DNA of 64,000 nucleotides from Limosilactobacillus sp. WILCCON 0051 (GTDB lineage: Bacteria > Bacillota > Bacilli > Lactobacillales > Lactobacillaceae). Below the pieces are notes generated by a model. The model ran no database searches. It was given only the letters and a program-made list of their open reading frames with translations, and had not been told where the DNA came from. This document shows, piece after piece, positions 6,745 through 16,071 of this stretch; within the stretch, counting starts at the first letter, position 1; every line of letters starts with the position of its first letter. Location of the stretch: NCBI RefSeq assembly GCF_039955095.1, contig NZ_CP154878.1:496001-560000 (forward strand), given 5' to 3'. The position numbers and the translations under genes were made by a program.

Positions 6745-8578
6745 AGGACCACATGGCGGACCACACGGCAAGGGAGCTAAGGCACAGGATTTCTGGGGCA
6801 CGACTGGTCGCTTGTTTTCCTATCTGCGGCCATGGGCTTGGGGAATGATTTTCTCGATCGTGCTGGCCATTATTTCCGTAATTTTGTCGATCGTCTCGCC
6901 TAAGATCTTAGGACAGGCTACGACGACGATCTATCAAGGAATAATGAAGGGCTATGCTCAGATGAAGGCTGGGCAGCATCTGACCGCATTGCCGATTGAT
7001 TTTGACAAGATCAAGCACATCGCCATCATCGTCGTTTTGCTTTATCTGTTCTCGGGCCTTTTCAGTCTGGCACAGCAGGTTATTATGACCAATATCTCGC
7101 AAAAGGTGGTCTATAACCTGCGCCGTGACGTTAAAGCCAAGATGAAGGTCGTGCCGGTTAAGTTCTATGATACGCACAGCAACGGGGATCTGATGAGTCG
7201 AATGGTCAATGATATGGATAACATTGCCACCACGCTGCAGCAGAGCCTGATTCAAATGATTACCAGTGTGATTACGTTTGTTGGGGTGCTGGCGTTGATG
7301 CTGACCATCAGCTGGAAACTGACGCTGGTTGCGCTGATCATCGTGCCTTTGAGTTTAGGCATCGTTGGCTTGATTGCTCCCCGCGCGCAGAAACTGTTCA
7401 GTACGCAGCAAGAGGAGCTCGGCAAGATCAATGCACAAGTCGAGGAAACCTTTGCTGGTCAGACGATCGTGCGGACGTTTAATCATGAAGAAGATGAAGA
7501 AGCCAAGTTCGCGCAGAAAAACGAGAAGTACTATCATTCTGCCTGGCTGGCACAGTTCTTCTCGATTCTGATCTTCCCATTTATGAACTGCATCAAAAAC
7601 ATTGGCTATCTGCTGGTTGCCGTGATTGGGGCTGTACAGATCATTCATGGCCAGATTACGCTGGGGAACGTCCAGGCATTCTTGCAGTATACCAACCAAT
7701 TCTCACAGCCTTTGAGTCAGGTTGCCAATCTGAGCAGTACGATTCAGCAGACGATTGCCTCAGCTGAGCGAATCTTTGAAGTGCTGGATGCACCGGAAAT
7801 GGATGAGCGAATCTTAAAAGATGAACCGTTGTCAGGTCATGATCAGCCTAAGATTGAGTTTAAAGACGTTCAGTTCAGCTATAATGACGAGCCGCTGATT
7901 CAAGACTTTAATCTTAAGGCGCCAACCAATCATATGGTCGCAATCGTTGGGCCGACTGGGGCCGGTAAGTCAACGATCATCAATCTTTTGGAGCGTTTTT
8001 ACGACGTCAAGGGTGGGCATATCTATCTTGATGGCCACGATACGCGGACGATGACCCGCAGTCAATTAAGGACGCACATTGCAATGGTGCTGCAGGATAC
8101 CTGGCTGTTTAAAGGCACGATCTTTGACAACATCAAGTATGGTCGTGAGGACGCGACTGAAGAAGAGGTTTATCAAGCAGCCAGATTAGCCTATGCCGAC
8201 AGTTTTATTCGCGAGCTGCCAGATGGCTATCAGACGGTGCTGGATGAATCAGCGTCCAATATTTCCCAGGGTCAGCGGCAGCTGCTGACGATTGCCCGGG
8301 CATTTTTGGCTAATCCAGAAATTCTAATTTTAGATGAGGCGACCAGCTCAGTCGATACTCGAACCGAGTCCTTGATTCAAAATGCCATGAACGACATTCA
8401 GCAGAATCGGACCAGTTTTGTCGTGGCCCATCGTTTGTCGACGATTCGCAATGCTGAGCAGATCATTGTCATGAATCATGGTCGCATTATTGAAACGGGC
8501 AACCACCAAACCTTAATGGCTAAGCAGGGCTTTTATGCTGATCTTTACAACAGTCAGTTCTTGGGCAATCAGATTTAG
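6737..8578 (+). CDS. Heterodimeric ABC exporter, half-transporter with intact catalytic Glu
   Basis: 613 residues, six transmembrane helices plus ATPase. Walker A is GPTGAGKST (~404), Walker B ILILDEATSS has the catalytic Glu, and the H-loop VAHRLST is normal, but the signature is SQGQRQ instead of SGGQ. That complements the partner: the consensus ATP site uses this Walker set with the partner's signature, the degenerate site the reverse. The N-terminus is Gly/His/Arg-rich (RRGPHGGPHGKG). ATG 6737 is chosen because AAGGAG ends 9 bases before it; the earlier in-frame ATG at 6728 abuts that site. Confidence 0.9.
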   Translation: MRRGPHGGPHGKGAKAQDFWGTTGRLFSYLRPWAWGMIFSIVLAIISVILSIVSPKILGQATTTIYQGIMKGYAQMKAGQHLTALPIDFDKIKHIAIIVVLLYLFSGLFSLAQQVIMTNISQKVVYNLRRDVKAKMKVVPVKFYDTHSNGDLMSRMVNDMDNIATTLQQSLIQMITSVITFVGVLALMLTISWKLTLVALIIVPLSLGIVGLIAPRAQKLFSTQQEELGKINAQVEETFAGQTIVRTFNHEEDEEAKFAQKNEKYYHSAWLAQFFSILIFPFMNCIKNIGYLLVAVIGAVQIIHGQITLGNVQAFLQYTNQFSQPLSQVANLSSTIQQTIASAERIFEVLDAPEMDERILKDEPLSGHDQPKIEFKDVQFSYNDEPLIQDFNLKAPTNHMVAIVGPTGAGKSTIINLLERFYDVKGGHIYLDGHDTRTMTRSQLRTHIAMVLQDTWLFKGTIFDNIKYGREDATEEEVYQAARLAYADSFIRELPDGYQTVLDESASNISQGQRQLLTIARAFLANPEILILDEATSSVDTRTESLIQNAMNDIQQNRTSFVVAHRLSTIRNAEQIIVMNHGRIIETGNHQTLMAKQGFYADLYNSQFLGNQI

Positions 8579-8593
8579 CTGGTTAGTCAGTGC

Positions 8594-8621
8594 TTGACAT
8601 TTGAAAAAAAGATGTTAGATT
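8594..8621 (+). promoter_or_regulatory. Promoter of the metA T-box transcript
   Basis: A consensus -35 TTGACA at 8594-8599, a 16-base spacer and a -10-like TAGATT. It lies just after the exporter operon and before the T-box leader. Confidence 0.5.
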
Positions 8622-8639
8622 AATAATCAATTAAAAATA

Positions 8640-8926
8640 AAGCACAAAAATGAGAACCGTGATGAGAAGAGTAGATCACAACGGGTCGTTAAAGAGAGTC
8701 CGATCAGGTGAAAGCGGGCCGACCAATAATGATTGAAGATGAGCTCGGAGTTCGTTCAGGGGTCAATAGGCTACCTGAGCCGGTAAGCGACCGATATCTC
8801 GCCCAGTATGTCCGTACTGAATGAGACTGTCATTGTGAGATGGCAGTGAAAATGGGTGGTACCACGAAACGCCTTCGTCCCATGATTTCCTAAACTAATC
8901 GGGAAATCGGGATGAAGACGTTTTTT
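8640..8926 (+). promoter_or_regulatory. T-box riboswitch, methionine (specifier ATG), controls metA
   Basis: Stem I elements are visible: GAAGAGTAGA, AGAGAGTCC and GGTGAAAGCGGG. The specifier loop reads TTGAAG-ATG-AGC with the Met codon at 8739-8741. The T-box core GGGTGGTACCACG is at 8854-8866. The competing terminator pairs CGCCTTCGTCCC with GGGATGAAGACG before TTTTTT (8870-8926). Uncharged tRNA-Met should stabilise the antiterminator and turn on the homoserine acyltransferase gene. Confidence 0.93.
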
Positions 8927-8946
8927 GTTTTTAAGGAGGAATCATC

Positions 8947-9786
8947 ATGGCAGTCAATGCACGCAACGGTTTATTGAAGTTAACGTCACGCTGGAACAAC
9001 GAAGCAGTCATCAATCCAAAAGAGATTTTAATTTTAAATCTGATGCCAACCAAAGAAGCAACGGAATGGCAGTTTCTGCAGCGCCTGCGAGAGACCCAGA
9101 TCGACTGCACGGTGACGTTTCTGTATCCGGCCACCCATCGTTTTCGTCATACCAGCAGTAAAATAATCAAGCAGCATTATGTCTGTCTGGACCAGATTCG
9201 CCAGCGATGTTTTGATGGCCTGATTATTACGGGAGCGCCAGTCGAATGTCTGCCGTTTGAAGCCGTTGACTACTGGGATGAGTTTAAACAGATCGTTGAA
9301 TGGGCTCACGATCACGTTAAATCGATCATTTATGAATGCTGGGCAGCTCAAGCAGGACTTTGGAATGATTTCGGCTTACCCAAGCAGAAAATGAGCCATA
9401 AGCTTTTTGGCGTTTATCAAGGAACCGCAAGCTGTGATTCAGCGCTTTTAAAAGATCTCAATACGATCAAGATTCCGCAGTCTCGGCATACCAAAATTGA
9501 ACTGCCTAAGCAACTGCCAGCAGGGTTAAAGATACTGGCCGCCAACCAGACGATTGATCCTTTAATCTATCAGGCTGATGAAGGGCACTCGATCTATATT
9601 ACCGGACATCCCGAATACAGTGCCGATACGCTCGACAATGAGTATCGGCGTGATCAGCAAAAGGGAATGGCCATTCAGCCGCCGAAAAACTATTATGTTG
9701 ATCAAAATCATCAAGACATCGACTATTCGTGGCGGCAGCCTGGAATTCAGCTTTATCGCAACTGGCTCAATGGCTTAGCTGGCTAG
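8947..9786 (+). CDS. metA: Homoserine O-acyltransferase (MetA/HTS family)
   Basis: Transfers an acyl group (acetyl or succinyl) to homoserine, opening methionine synthesis. The 279-residue protein has the triad of the glutamine-amidotransferase-like HTS family: Cys131 in YECWAAQAGLW, and His221 and Glu223 in GHPEY. It is about 20 residues shorter than B. subtilis MetA. AAGGAGGA lies six bases before the ATG. The Met T-box directly upstream supports a methionine role. Acetyl versus succinyl donor cannot be settled by eye; many Firmicutes MetA enzymes are acetyltransferases. Confidence 0.92.
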   Translation: MAVNARNGLLKLTSRWNNEAVINPKEILILNLMPTKEATEWQFLQRLRETQIDCTVTFLYPATHRFRHTSSKIIKQHYVCLDQIRQRCFDGLIITGAPVECLPFEAVDYWDEFKQIVEWAHDHVKSIIYECWAAQAGLWNDFGLPKQKMSHKLFGVYQGTASCDSALLKDLNTIKIPQSRHTKIELPKQLPAGLKILAANQTIDPLIYQADEGHSIYITGHPEYSADTLDNEYRRDQQKGMAIQPPKNYYVDQNHQDIDYSWRQPGIQLYRNWLNGLAG

Positions 9787-9854
9787 TGATCAGCCATCGA
9801 TTTGACCGTGAATGTGTTAGAATAAAGACCGAGTCTAATTAAAGAGGTCAAAAC

Positions 9855-10874
9855 ATGCGCGAATATCAAAATACGATCCAATCCTTGAATGCCATGGTTG
9901 ATGATGGCATCGTTCCTGGCATCAGCTGGGCAATCTTTGAGGGCAAGACAACCTTAAAAAACGTGGCCGGTCTGGCTCAGCTGCAGCCAAGCAAAGAACC
10001 ACTGATCGATGGCATGCTCTATGATGTGGCATCACTGACCAAAGTCGTGGGTACCGTTCCCGTGATCATGCAGCTAAAGGACGCGGGACTTTTGGACTGG
10101 GATGATCCGGTCGTCAACTGGCTGCCAGAGCTGAATGATGATCGAGTTACGATTCGCAATCTGCTTACGCACACTTCCAGCATCGAAGGCTATATTCCGC
10201 ATCGCGATGAGCTGCCGGCCGCTGAGCTGACTAAAGAAATGCTCAACACTCTGCGCGTTGGCCCCAATTTAAATAAGCAGATCCGCTATGCTGACGTTGG
10301 CTTGATCTATGCTGGCTGGATTGCCGAAAAAATCCTGGGTGAGCCGATTCAAAAAGCAATTACGGAACGGATCTTAGGACCGCTGCAGATGAATGATACG
10401 ACGTTTTTCCCGGATCCGGCCAAGTGCGTGCCAACCGAGATTAAAAAAGAACGGGGATTGATTCGCGGTCAGACGCATGATCCTAAAGGCTATGTCTTAG
10501 GCGAGCACTGCGGCAGCGCGGGAATGTTTGCCACGCTGGATGATCTATTGAAGTTCAGTCATGCCTTGCTTGAAACGAATCTGGATGGACTGGTCGAACT
10601 GGCAACGATCAACAGCCTGTTTTATGATCAGACGCCGATGAATGGCGAGCATCTGCGCAGCTTTGGCTGGAAACTGTTCCATTCGCGCAGCTGCGATCAT
10701 CATTTTGTTATTTCGCATACTGGTTATACGGGAACGTGGATGGTTTTGGACAAACAGACTGATCAAGGGATGATCGTCTTGTCCAATCGCGTTCATCCAA
10801 GTGCCGACAATCAAGCCTTCCTGGATGCCAGAGATCGCTTGTTTGCAACGTATCTAAATGAAAAGGACCAGTAA
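9855..10874 (+). CDS. Serine hydrolase, beta-lactamase/PBP class C family
   Basis: A 339-residue protein of the beta-lactamase superfamily (class C/esterase group). The nucleophile motif SLTK is Ser60-x-x-Lys63; YAD and HTGYTG fit the second and third active-site motifs. There is no signal peptide, so it is probably cytosolic and more likely an esterase or peptidase than a resistance enzyme. An extended -10 (TGTTAGAAT, 9815-9823) and AGAGG site precede it, so it is transcribed alone, with a strong hairpin behind. Confidence 0.85.
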   Translation: MREYQNTIQSLNAMVDDGIVPGISWAIFEGKTTLKNVAGLAQLQPSKEPLIDGMLYDVASLTKVVGTVPVIMQLKDAGLLDWDDPVVNWLPELNDDRVTIRNLLTHTSSIEGYIPHRDELPAAELTKEMLNTLRVGPNLNKQIRYADVGLIYAGWIAEKILGEPIQKAITERILGPLQMNDTTFFPDPAKCVPTEIKKERGLIRGQTHDPKGYVLGEHCGSAGMFATLDDLLKFSHALLETNLDGLVELATINSLFYDQTPMNGEHLRSFGWKLFHSRSCDHHFVISHTGYTGTWMVLDKQTDQGMIVLSNRVHPSADNQAFLDARDRLFATYLNEKDQ

Positions 10875-10875
10875 A

Positions 10876-10906
10876 AAAACGTCACGCAGCGCTGCGTGAC
10901 GTTTTT
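10876..10906. terminator. Bidirectional terminator between convergent genes
   Basis: A perfect inverted repeat, ACGTCACGCAGC/GCTGCGTGACGT, flanked by A-run and T-run. It serves the plus-strand hydrolase and the minus-strand murT operon. Confidence 0.9.
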
Positions 10907-10907
10907 A

Positions 10908-11216
10908 TTATTGATTCTGCATTGAATTTTTAAGATTGTCCATTCGTTTGATGACCAGCGTTTCAAATAAAACCAGCAGGCATCCAAAAGGCAGCACCCA
11001 GTTGTCAGGCGCAATCAGCAAGAGAATAATCAAAAGCCAAGAGCCCCAGTTCCATTTGCTTTCAACGCGCATGGTGCTAGCCAGCCGCTGCTTTAACTGA
11101 GAATCACGGGCCAGATCTTGGTTACCGCGCAGCCAGGCATATAAGCGAAATTCCCAAAAGCTTTCAACAATAAAGATAATCGTGATCAAAGTAGCATAGA
11201 GATCATCATTAATCAT
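10908..11216 (-). CDS. Small membrane protein of unknown function
   Basis: 102 residues with two hydrophobic segments (about 5-25 and 57-85) separated by a charged loop rich in Arg, Asp and Lys. AAAGGAA lies before the ATG. It follows gatD by 19 bases on the same strand, so it is probably the last gene of the murT-gatD operon. I do not recognise the family and assign no function. Confidence 0.65.
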   Translation of the reverse strand: MINDDLYATLITIIFIVESFWEFRLYAWLRGNQDLARDSQLKQRLASTMRVESKWNWGSWLLIILLLIAPDNWVLPFGCLLVLFETLVIKRMDNLKNSMQNQ

Positions 11217-11235
11217 TTATTCACCATTCCTTTGA

Positions 11236-11943
11236 CTAGAAGGTCGGCTTGATTTCCAGGGCCTCTGCCTGACTAAAATCGGCAGCGGGATATTTGTGAT
11301 GCAGGGCAGCCAACAGGATCTTTTTGGCGATTTCACCGTTGCGCGTCAAGATTGGTCCGTGGAAATAAGAACAATAGACGTTTTTGTAGATCGCACCCTC
11401 GCTGCCATCCTCGCCATTGTTGCCGTGACCGGAAACGACCTTGCCCAATGGACGCTCACCCTTGCCCAGATAAGTCTTGCCGTTGTGATTTTCAAAGCCA
11501 TGGTATTCTTGCCCAGTTTCTTCATTTTTAATGGTAATGTCACCAATAAAACGGTTATGATCCTGACTTAGCGTGTAGTGATCCAAAACGCCCAGACCGG
11601 GAATCTTTTCACCGTTTGCGCCAACATAGTAGTGCCCCAGGAGCTGATAGCCGCCGCAGATCGCCAGCAGCGGTTTGCCGTCATTGATAAATTTTTCGAT
11701 TCCAGCTTTCTTGTTGGGCAGGTCTTTTGAGACAACCAGCTGCTCATAGTCCTGGCCACCGCCAAACAGTGCTATGTCAAACTCGTCAGGATTAAATTCC
11801 TCATCAATACTGACAACCTTAACGGCAATGTCGGCGTCCATCTGTTTGGCATAATAGCGCAAGGCGATGATGTTGCCAACGTCGCTGTAGGTGTTTAGCA
11901 GATCTCCATAAAGATGGGCCAGATTCAGATGGTACTTGGTCAT
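11236..11943 (-). CDS. gatD: Lipid II isoglutaminyl synthase, glutaminase subunit GatD
   Basis: A 235-residue CobB/CobQ-type glutamine amidotransferase that supplies ammonia to MurT for amidating D-Glu of the peptidoglycan stem peptide. The nucleophile Cys96 is in LLAICGGYQ and the partner His195 in YFHGP. Its ATG overlaps the murT stop by one base (TAATG), which fits an obligate MurT-GatD complex. The product, D-isoglutamine-containing lipid II, is needed for cross-linking in lactobacilli. Confidence 0.95.
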   Translation of the reverse strand: MTKYHLNLAHLYGDLLNTYSDVGNIIALRYYAKQMDADIAVKVVSIDEEFNPDEFDIALFGGGQDYEQLVVSKDLPNKKAGIEKFINDGKPLLAICGGYQLLGHYYVGANGEKIPGLGVLDHYTLSQDHNRFIGDITIKNEETGQEYHGFENHNGKTYLGKGERPLGKVVSGHGNNGEDGSEGAIYKNVYCSYFHGPILTRNGEIAKKILLAALHHKYPAADFSQAEALEIKPTF

Positions 11944-13280
11944 TAGTCCATCCCTCCTTTAATGTATCCTTTTTCGGCCAATAGTTTACGGAGCTGTAAA
12001 ACGGCCGTATAGCTGGCTAAAACATAAACGTGATCAGTCGGCAGATCCTTGATTTTGGTCAGTACGCTGGCAAGTTCTGGTTCTTTCCAGATCTTGTCGA
12101 CGCCGGCCATCGTCAGCCGCGTGGTGATATCCTTGTAGCGTTCGCCGCCAGTCATATACTGCTTGATGTCATGCTGAGTCAGCTTTTCAAAGTCGCCGTC
12201 CCAGATCCAGCTGGTGTCGATTCCATCGGCGTAGTTGGCGTTTAACAAAAAGACAAAGCTGAATGGTTCAGGATCAGTCTCGATCATATCAAGAACCTGA
12301 TTGAGGCCAACGGGGTTCTTGACCAGAATCAGCGTCGTTTTTTTACCATCGATGTTGATCTCTTCTTGGCGCCCAAAGACTCGCTCGTCGGATTCAAAGG
12401 CATGCTTGATCTGTGATTGACTGACGCCTAGGAAGCGGCCAAGCGCATAGGCTGCCAGCGCATTGTAGATGTTGTAGAGACCACCGATTTCAATCCGGTA
12501 TTCCTGGCCGTCAAGTTCAAACGTCGAGCTGGTTGGCGTCAGTTTTCCCAGCTTGGTGACGGCATAGTCAAGCTTAGGACGCTTAAAGCCACAATGAGGG
12601 CAGAAGTAGTCGCCCAAGCCAGCGTAGGTGATCAGGTGGTAGTGCAGAATGTGCTGACATTTAGGACAAAGCAGACCGTCAGTATTGGCTGGCGCTCTCA
12701 AGTCATCGTGATGCTCATGGTTAAAGCCGTAATAGATAACGGGGTTTGGCAGGTTCTGCGTGTTGAAGAGCTGCTCGTCACCATTGGCAATGATTGTGGC
12801 TTTTGGTGCCATCCGCACGCCCTTGAGAATTTTTTCATAGGTTGTGTAGATTTCACCATAGCGGTCCATTTGATCACGGAAAATGTTGGTAAAGACAAAG
12901 GCAACTGGCGTGATATAGGAGGTGACGATGGCTACGTTGGCCTCGTCAACTTCCAAGACAGCCAGCCCTTTTTGCTTTGGCTTGGGTGCGGTGATAAACG
13001 TCGTAACGATTCCCTGCTTCATGTTTGAGCCGGTGGGGTTGGTCAAGACATCGCTGTATTTTTCGCGCAGGACGCGGACGCTTAGTGCAGTCGTCAAGGT
13101 CTTGCCATTGGTTCCAGTAACGATGACCAGATCATATTTTTTAGCAAACGACTGGAGAATGTCGGGATCCAGCTTTAAAGTAATCTTGCCTGGCAATGAG
13201 CTGCCGCCGTGCATGAAGGTATGCAAAAACCAATAGCTGGAGCGGCCAGCAAATTCGGCAAATGAGCTTTTCAGTGACAT
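11943..13280 (-). CDS. murT: Lipid II isoglutaminyl synthase, Mur-ligase subunit MurT
   Basis: A 445-residue Mur-ligase-like protein that activates D-Glu of lipid II with ATP and receives ammonia from GatD. The ATP loop is GTNGKT (56-61). A zinc-ribbon insert typical of MurT has Cys205, Cys208, Cys227 and Cys230. The C-terminal domain ends in the usual ligase fold. The start is ATG 13280 with GGAAGGA upstream; a TTG 18 bases earlier lies over that ribosome site. A TATAAT sits upstream at 13314-13319 (minus strand). Confidence 0.95.
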   Translation of the reverse strand: MSLKSSFAEFAGRSSYWFLHTFMHGGSSLPGKITLKLDPDILQSFAKKYDLVIVTGTNGKTLTTALSVRVLREKYSDVLTNPTGSNMKQGIVTTFITAPKPKQKGLAVLEVDEANVAIVTSYITPVAFVFTNIFRDQMDRYGEIYTTYEKILKGVRMAPKATIIANGDEQLFNTQNLPNPVIYYGFNHEHHDDLRAPANTDGLLCPKCQHILHYHLITYAGLGDYFCPHCGFKRPKLDYAVTKLGKLTPTSSTFELDGQEYRIEIGGLYNIYNALAAYALGRFLGVSQSQIKHAFESDERVFGRQEEINIDGKKTTLILVKNPVGLNQVLDMIETDPEPFSFVFLLNANYADGIDTSWIWDGDFEKLTQHDIKQYMTGGERYKDITTRLTMAGVDKIWKEPELASVLTKIKDLPTDHVYVLASYTAVLQLRKLLAEKGYIKGGMD

Positions 13281-13518
13281 AAAAAAATCCTTCCGCAAAA
13301 TAATTTTTAACTTATTATAGTACCGGTCAATTTTAAACTTTGCATCAAAAAAAAGAAAGTCATCATGCTCAAATCATCTAAAAGGTCCACAGCAGCGATA
13401 ATTTGTGATAAAATTTTATACTTGTGTCGACTGAATTGCAGCCTTGAGTCAGACGGTTTAAAATAGGTCTGATTTTCGGTATAATTTAGTTACTATTGCA
13501 AAGAAAAGGTGAAAGAGC

Positions 13519-14106
13519 GTGGCACAGTTATTCTTCAAGTATGGCGCGATGAATTCCGGCAAGTCGATCGATGTCTTAAAAGTAGCTCATAACTACGAAG
13601 AACAAGGCAAACCGGTTGTTTTACTGACCAGTGGCGTGGATACGCGGTCAGGGCGGGGGACGATTGCCAGTCGAATTGGTCTGGAAAGAAAAGTCCACCC
13701 AATCATGAAAGACACCAATGTCTATGAATACGTCAAAAACATTGACCAGCGCATTTACTGTGTCTTGATCGATGAGGCTCAGTTTCTGTCCAAAGAGCAT
13801 GTCTTACAGCTGACGCAGATCGTTGATGAATTAAACATTCCCGTCATGACGTTTGGCTTGAAGAATGACTTTCGTAATGAACTGTTTGAAGGTTCCAAAT
13901 ATCTTTTGATCTATGCGGACAAGATCGAAGAAATGAAGACCATCTGCTGGTTCTGCCCGCATAAGGCAACCATGAATCTGCGCATGCTTGATGGTCATCC
14001 CGTTTATGAAGGAGAACAGGTTCAAATCGGCGGCAACGAGTCGTACTACCCGGTTTGCCGCAAGCACTACTTTCACCCGCTGCTGAATAAGAAACAGGAG
14101 AAATAA
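13519..14106 (+). CDS. tdk: Thymidine kinase
   Basis: Phosphorylates thymidine to dTMP in salvage. The 195-residue type-II enzyme shows P-loop GAMNSGKS (9-16), the catalytic Glu86 in DEAQF, and zinc ligands Cys143, Cys146, Cys180 and His183. The start is GTG, preceded by AAAAGGTGA. A perfect TATAAT (13480-13485) lies about 35 bases upstream. It begins the conserved tdk-prfA-prmC-ywlC run, with only two bases between its stop and prfA. Confidence 0.96.
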   Translation: MAQLFFKYGAMNSGKSIDVLKVAHNYEEQGKPVVLLTSGVDTRSGRGTIASRIGLERKVHPIMKDTNVYEYVKNIDQRIYCVLIDEAQFLSKEHVLQLTQIVDELNIPVMTFGLKNDFRNELFEGSKYLLIYADKIEEMKTICWFCPHKATMNLRMLDGHPVYEGEQVQIGGNESYYPVCRKHYFHPLLNKKQEK

Positions 14107-14108
14107 TC

Positions 14109-15197
14109 ATGGAAATGGAAGAAATCTTTGACAAGCTTCAAGCGGTTGCCGATCGCTATGATGAGCTCAATGAACTGATCAGTGATCCAGAAGTGATTGC
14201 CGACACGGCACGGTTTATGAAATTGTCCAAGGAAGAGGGAAGCCTGCGTGAAACCGTTGAAAAGTACAACGAATATAAACAGGTAACGCAAACCATTAAA
14301 GATGACGAAGAAATGCTTCGCGAAATTGATGATCCTGATCTAACGGCGATGACCAAAGATGAGATTGCCTCGTCTAAAGAACGGCAGGCCACGCTGGAAA
14401 AGGAATTGGAAGTGCTTTTGATTCCTAAAGACCCAAATGATGACAAAAACATCATCATGGAGATTCGTGGGGCCGCTGGTGGAGACGAGGCCAGTCTGTT
14501 TGCAGCTGATCTGTACGACATGTATCTGCGCTATGCTGAAAAGCAGGGCTGGAAAGTTGAAGTCGTTGACAAAAACGAAACTGAAGTCGGCGGCTTTAAG
14601 GAAATCTCTTTGCTGATCACTGGCGATAAGGTCTACTCCAAGCTGAAGTTTGAAAACGGTGCACACCGAGTTCAGCGGGTGCCGGTAACGGAATCGGCTG
14701 GTCGAGTACACACGTCAACGGCAACGGTCGGCGTAATGCCTGAAGCTGAGGACGTGGAAATTGATATCGATCCTAAAGACATTCGTACCGACGTTTATCG
14801 CTCATCTGGTGCCGGTGGTCAGCACATCAACAAGACTTCCTCTGCCGTTCGGATGACGCACCTGCCAACGGGTATCGTTGTGGCGATGCAAGACGAGCGT
14901 TCCCAGCAGCAGAACCGGGCTAAAGCCATGCGGATCTTAAAAGCGCGGGTTTACGACTACTATCAGCAAAAAGAACAGAGTGCCTATGACCAAAAGCGTA
15001 AGGATGCAATTGGGACTGGGGATCGTTCTGAACGAATCCGGACCTACAACTATCCGCAAAACCGGGTTACCGACCACCGTATCGGCTTGACGCTTAACAA
15101 GCTGGATAAGATCATGGCTGGCGATCTGGATGAGATTATCGAGGCATTGATCATTGCCGATCAAACCAAGAAACTGGAGCAGCTGCGCAATGAATAA
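14109..15197 (+). CDS. prfA: Peptide chain release factor 1
   Basis: Recognises UAA and UAG stop codons and triggers release of the finished protein. 362 residues, normal length. Visible: the GGQ catalytic motif (236-238) in [12 protein letters not shown] and the PVT stop-codon recognition tripeptide in [10 protein letters not shown], which marks RF1 rather than RF2. Its stop overlaps the prmC start by 8 bases, and PrmC methylates the Gln of this GGQ. Confidence 0.98.
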   Translation: MEMEEIFDKLQAVADRYDELNELISDPEVIADTARFMKLSKEEGSLRETVEKYNEYKQVTQTIKDDEEMLREIDDPDLTAMTKDEIASSKERQATLEKELEVLLIPKDPNDDKNIIMEIRGAAGGDEASLFAADLYDMYLRYAEKQGWKVEVVDKNETEVGGFKEISLLITGDKVYSKLKFENGAHRVQRVPVTESAGRVHTSTATVGVMPEAEDVEIDIDPKDIRTDVYRSSGAGGQHINKTSSAVRMTHLPTGIVVAMQDERSQQQNRAKAMRILKARVYDYYQQKEQSAYDQKRKDAIGTGDRSERIRTYNYPQNRVTDHRIGLTLNKLDKIMAGDLDEIIEALIIADQTKKLEQLRNE

Positions 15198-16050
15198 ACC
15201 AACCGGTGAGTCTTGGAACTATTTTCAGGCTCAGCGCTGGGCAGCCGAATACTTGAAAGAACGCGGATTGGATCCGCAGACGCCTGAGTTTATTTTGAAA
15301 ATGATTCATGACTGGAACACGACAACGCTTTTAATGCATAATCGCGATCGCATGCCATCCGAAGAAGCAGTGCGGTTTCGGCGGGCAATCGAGCGGGTGG
15401 CCGATCATGAACCGCCGCAGTATGTCGTTGGCAAAGCACCGTTTTATGGGCGAATGTTTATCGTCAGTCGCGATGTCTTGATTCCAGAAAGCGAGACTGA
15501 GGAACTGGTCGAGTGGGTGTTGGCCGCGATGCCAAAAGATAAGCCGCTGCGTGTTTTGGATTTGGGAACCGGCAGTGGTGCGATTGGGATTACGCTAAAG
15601 CTTGAAAGACCGCTTTGGCAGGTAACGCTTAGCGATATCTCAGCTGGCGCCTTGCGGGTAGCGACTGCCAATCAGCGTCTGCATGGAACTAATCTGCCAG
15701 AAATCGAAAGCGATATGTTTGCTAGACTGGCAGATCAAAAATTTGATTTGATCGTTACTAATCCGCCATATATTGCAACGTCGGAAATCTCTTTGATGGA
15801 TAAGGCCGTTTTAGACTATGAGCCGCCGGTTGCTCTGTTTGCAGATGAGCATGGTCTTGGCTTTTATCATCGGCTGTTTGAAAGCATTAGCGATCACTTA
15901 ACGCCGCACGGTCAACTGTTTGGCGAAACCGGATTTGGCCAGGAACAAAGCATTCAAGATCTTTGTCATCAAGTTGCGCCACATGCTCAAATCGAAACTC
16001 GTCATGATATGGCCGATCGTATGCGGATGATTCATGCATGGAACTTTTAA
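15190..16050 (+). CDS. prmC: Release factor glutamine N5-methyltransferase
   Basis: Methylates the GGQ glutamine of release factors using S-adenosylmethionine. 286 residues; a helical N-terminal domain is followed by a Rossmann methyltransferase with [12 protein letters not shown] and the substrate-Gln motif NPPY (191-194). ATG 15190 overlaps the last codons of prfA (ATGAATAA), the usual coupling. An upstream in-frame TTG exists but would overlap prfA by 44 bases. Confidence 0.96.
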   Translation: MNKPTGESWNYFQAQRWAAEYLKERGLDPQTPEFILKMIHDWNTTTLLMHNRDRMPSEEAVRFRRAIERVADHEPPQYVVGKAPFYGRMFIVSRDVLIPESETEELVEWVLAAMPKDKPLRVLDLGTGSGAIGITLKLERPLWQVTLSDISAGALRVATANQRLHGTNLPEIESDMFARLADQKFDLIVTNPPYIATSEISLMDKAVLDYEPPVALFADEHGLGFYHRLFESISDHLTPHGQLFGETGFGQEQSIQDLCHQVAPHAQIETRHDMADRMRMIHAWNF

Positions 16051-16071
16051 GTTTGGGAAGGAAGCACGATT

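Noticed and set aside
9802..9823. TTGACC/TAGAAT as a normal promoter for the serine hydrolase
   Set aside because: The spacer is only ten bases; the -10 is better read as an extended -10 alone.
12594..13028. 144-residue open frame antisense to murT
   Set aside because: It lies wholly inside a clear gene and looks like the reverse reading of its codons; no ribosome site or family.
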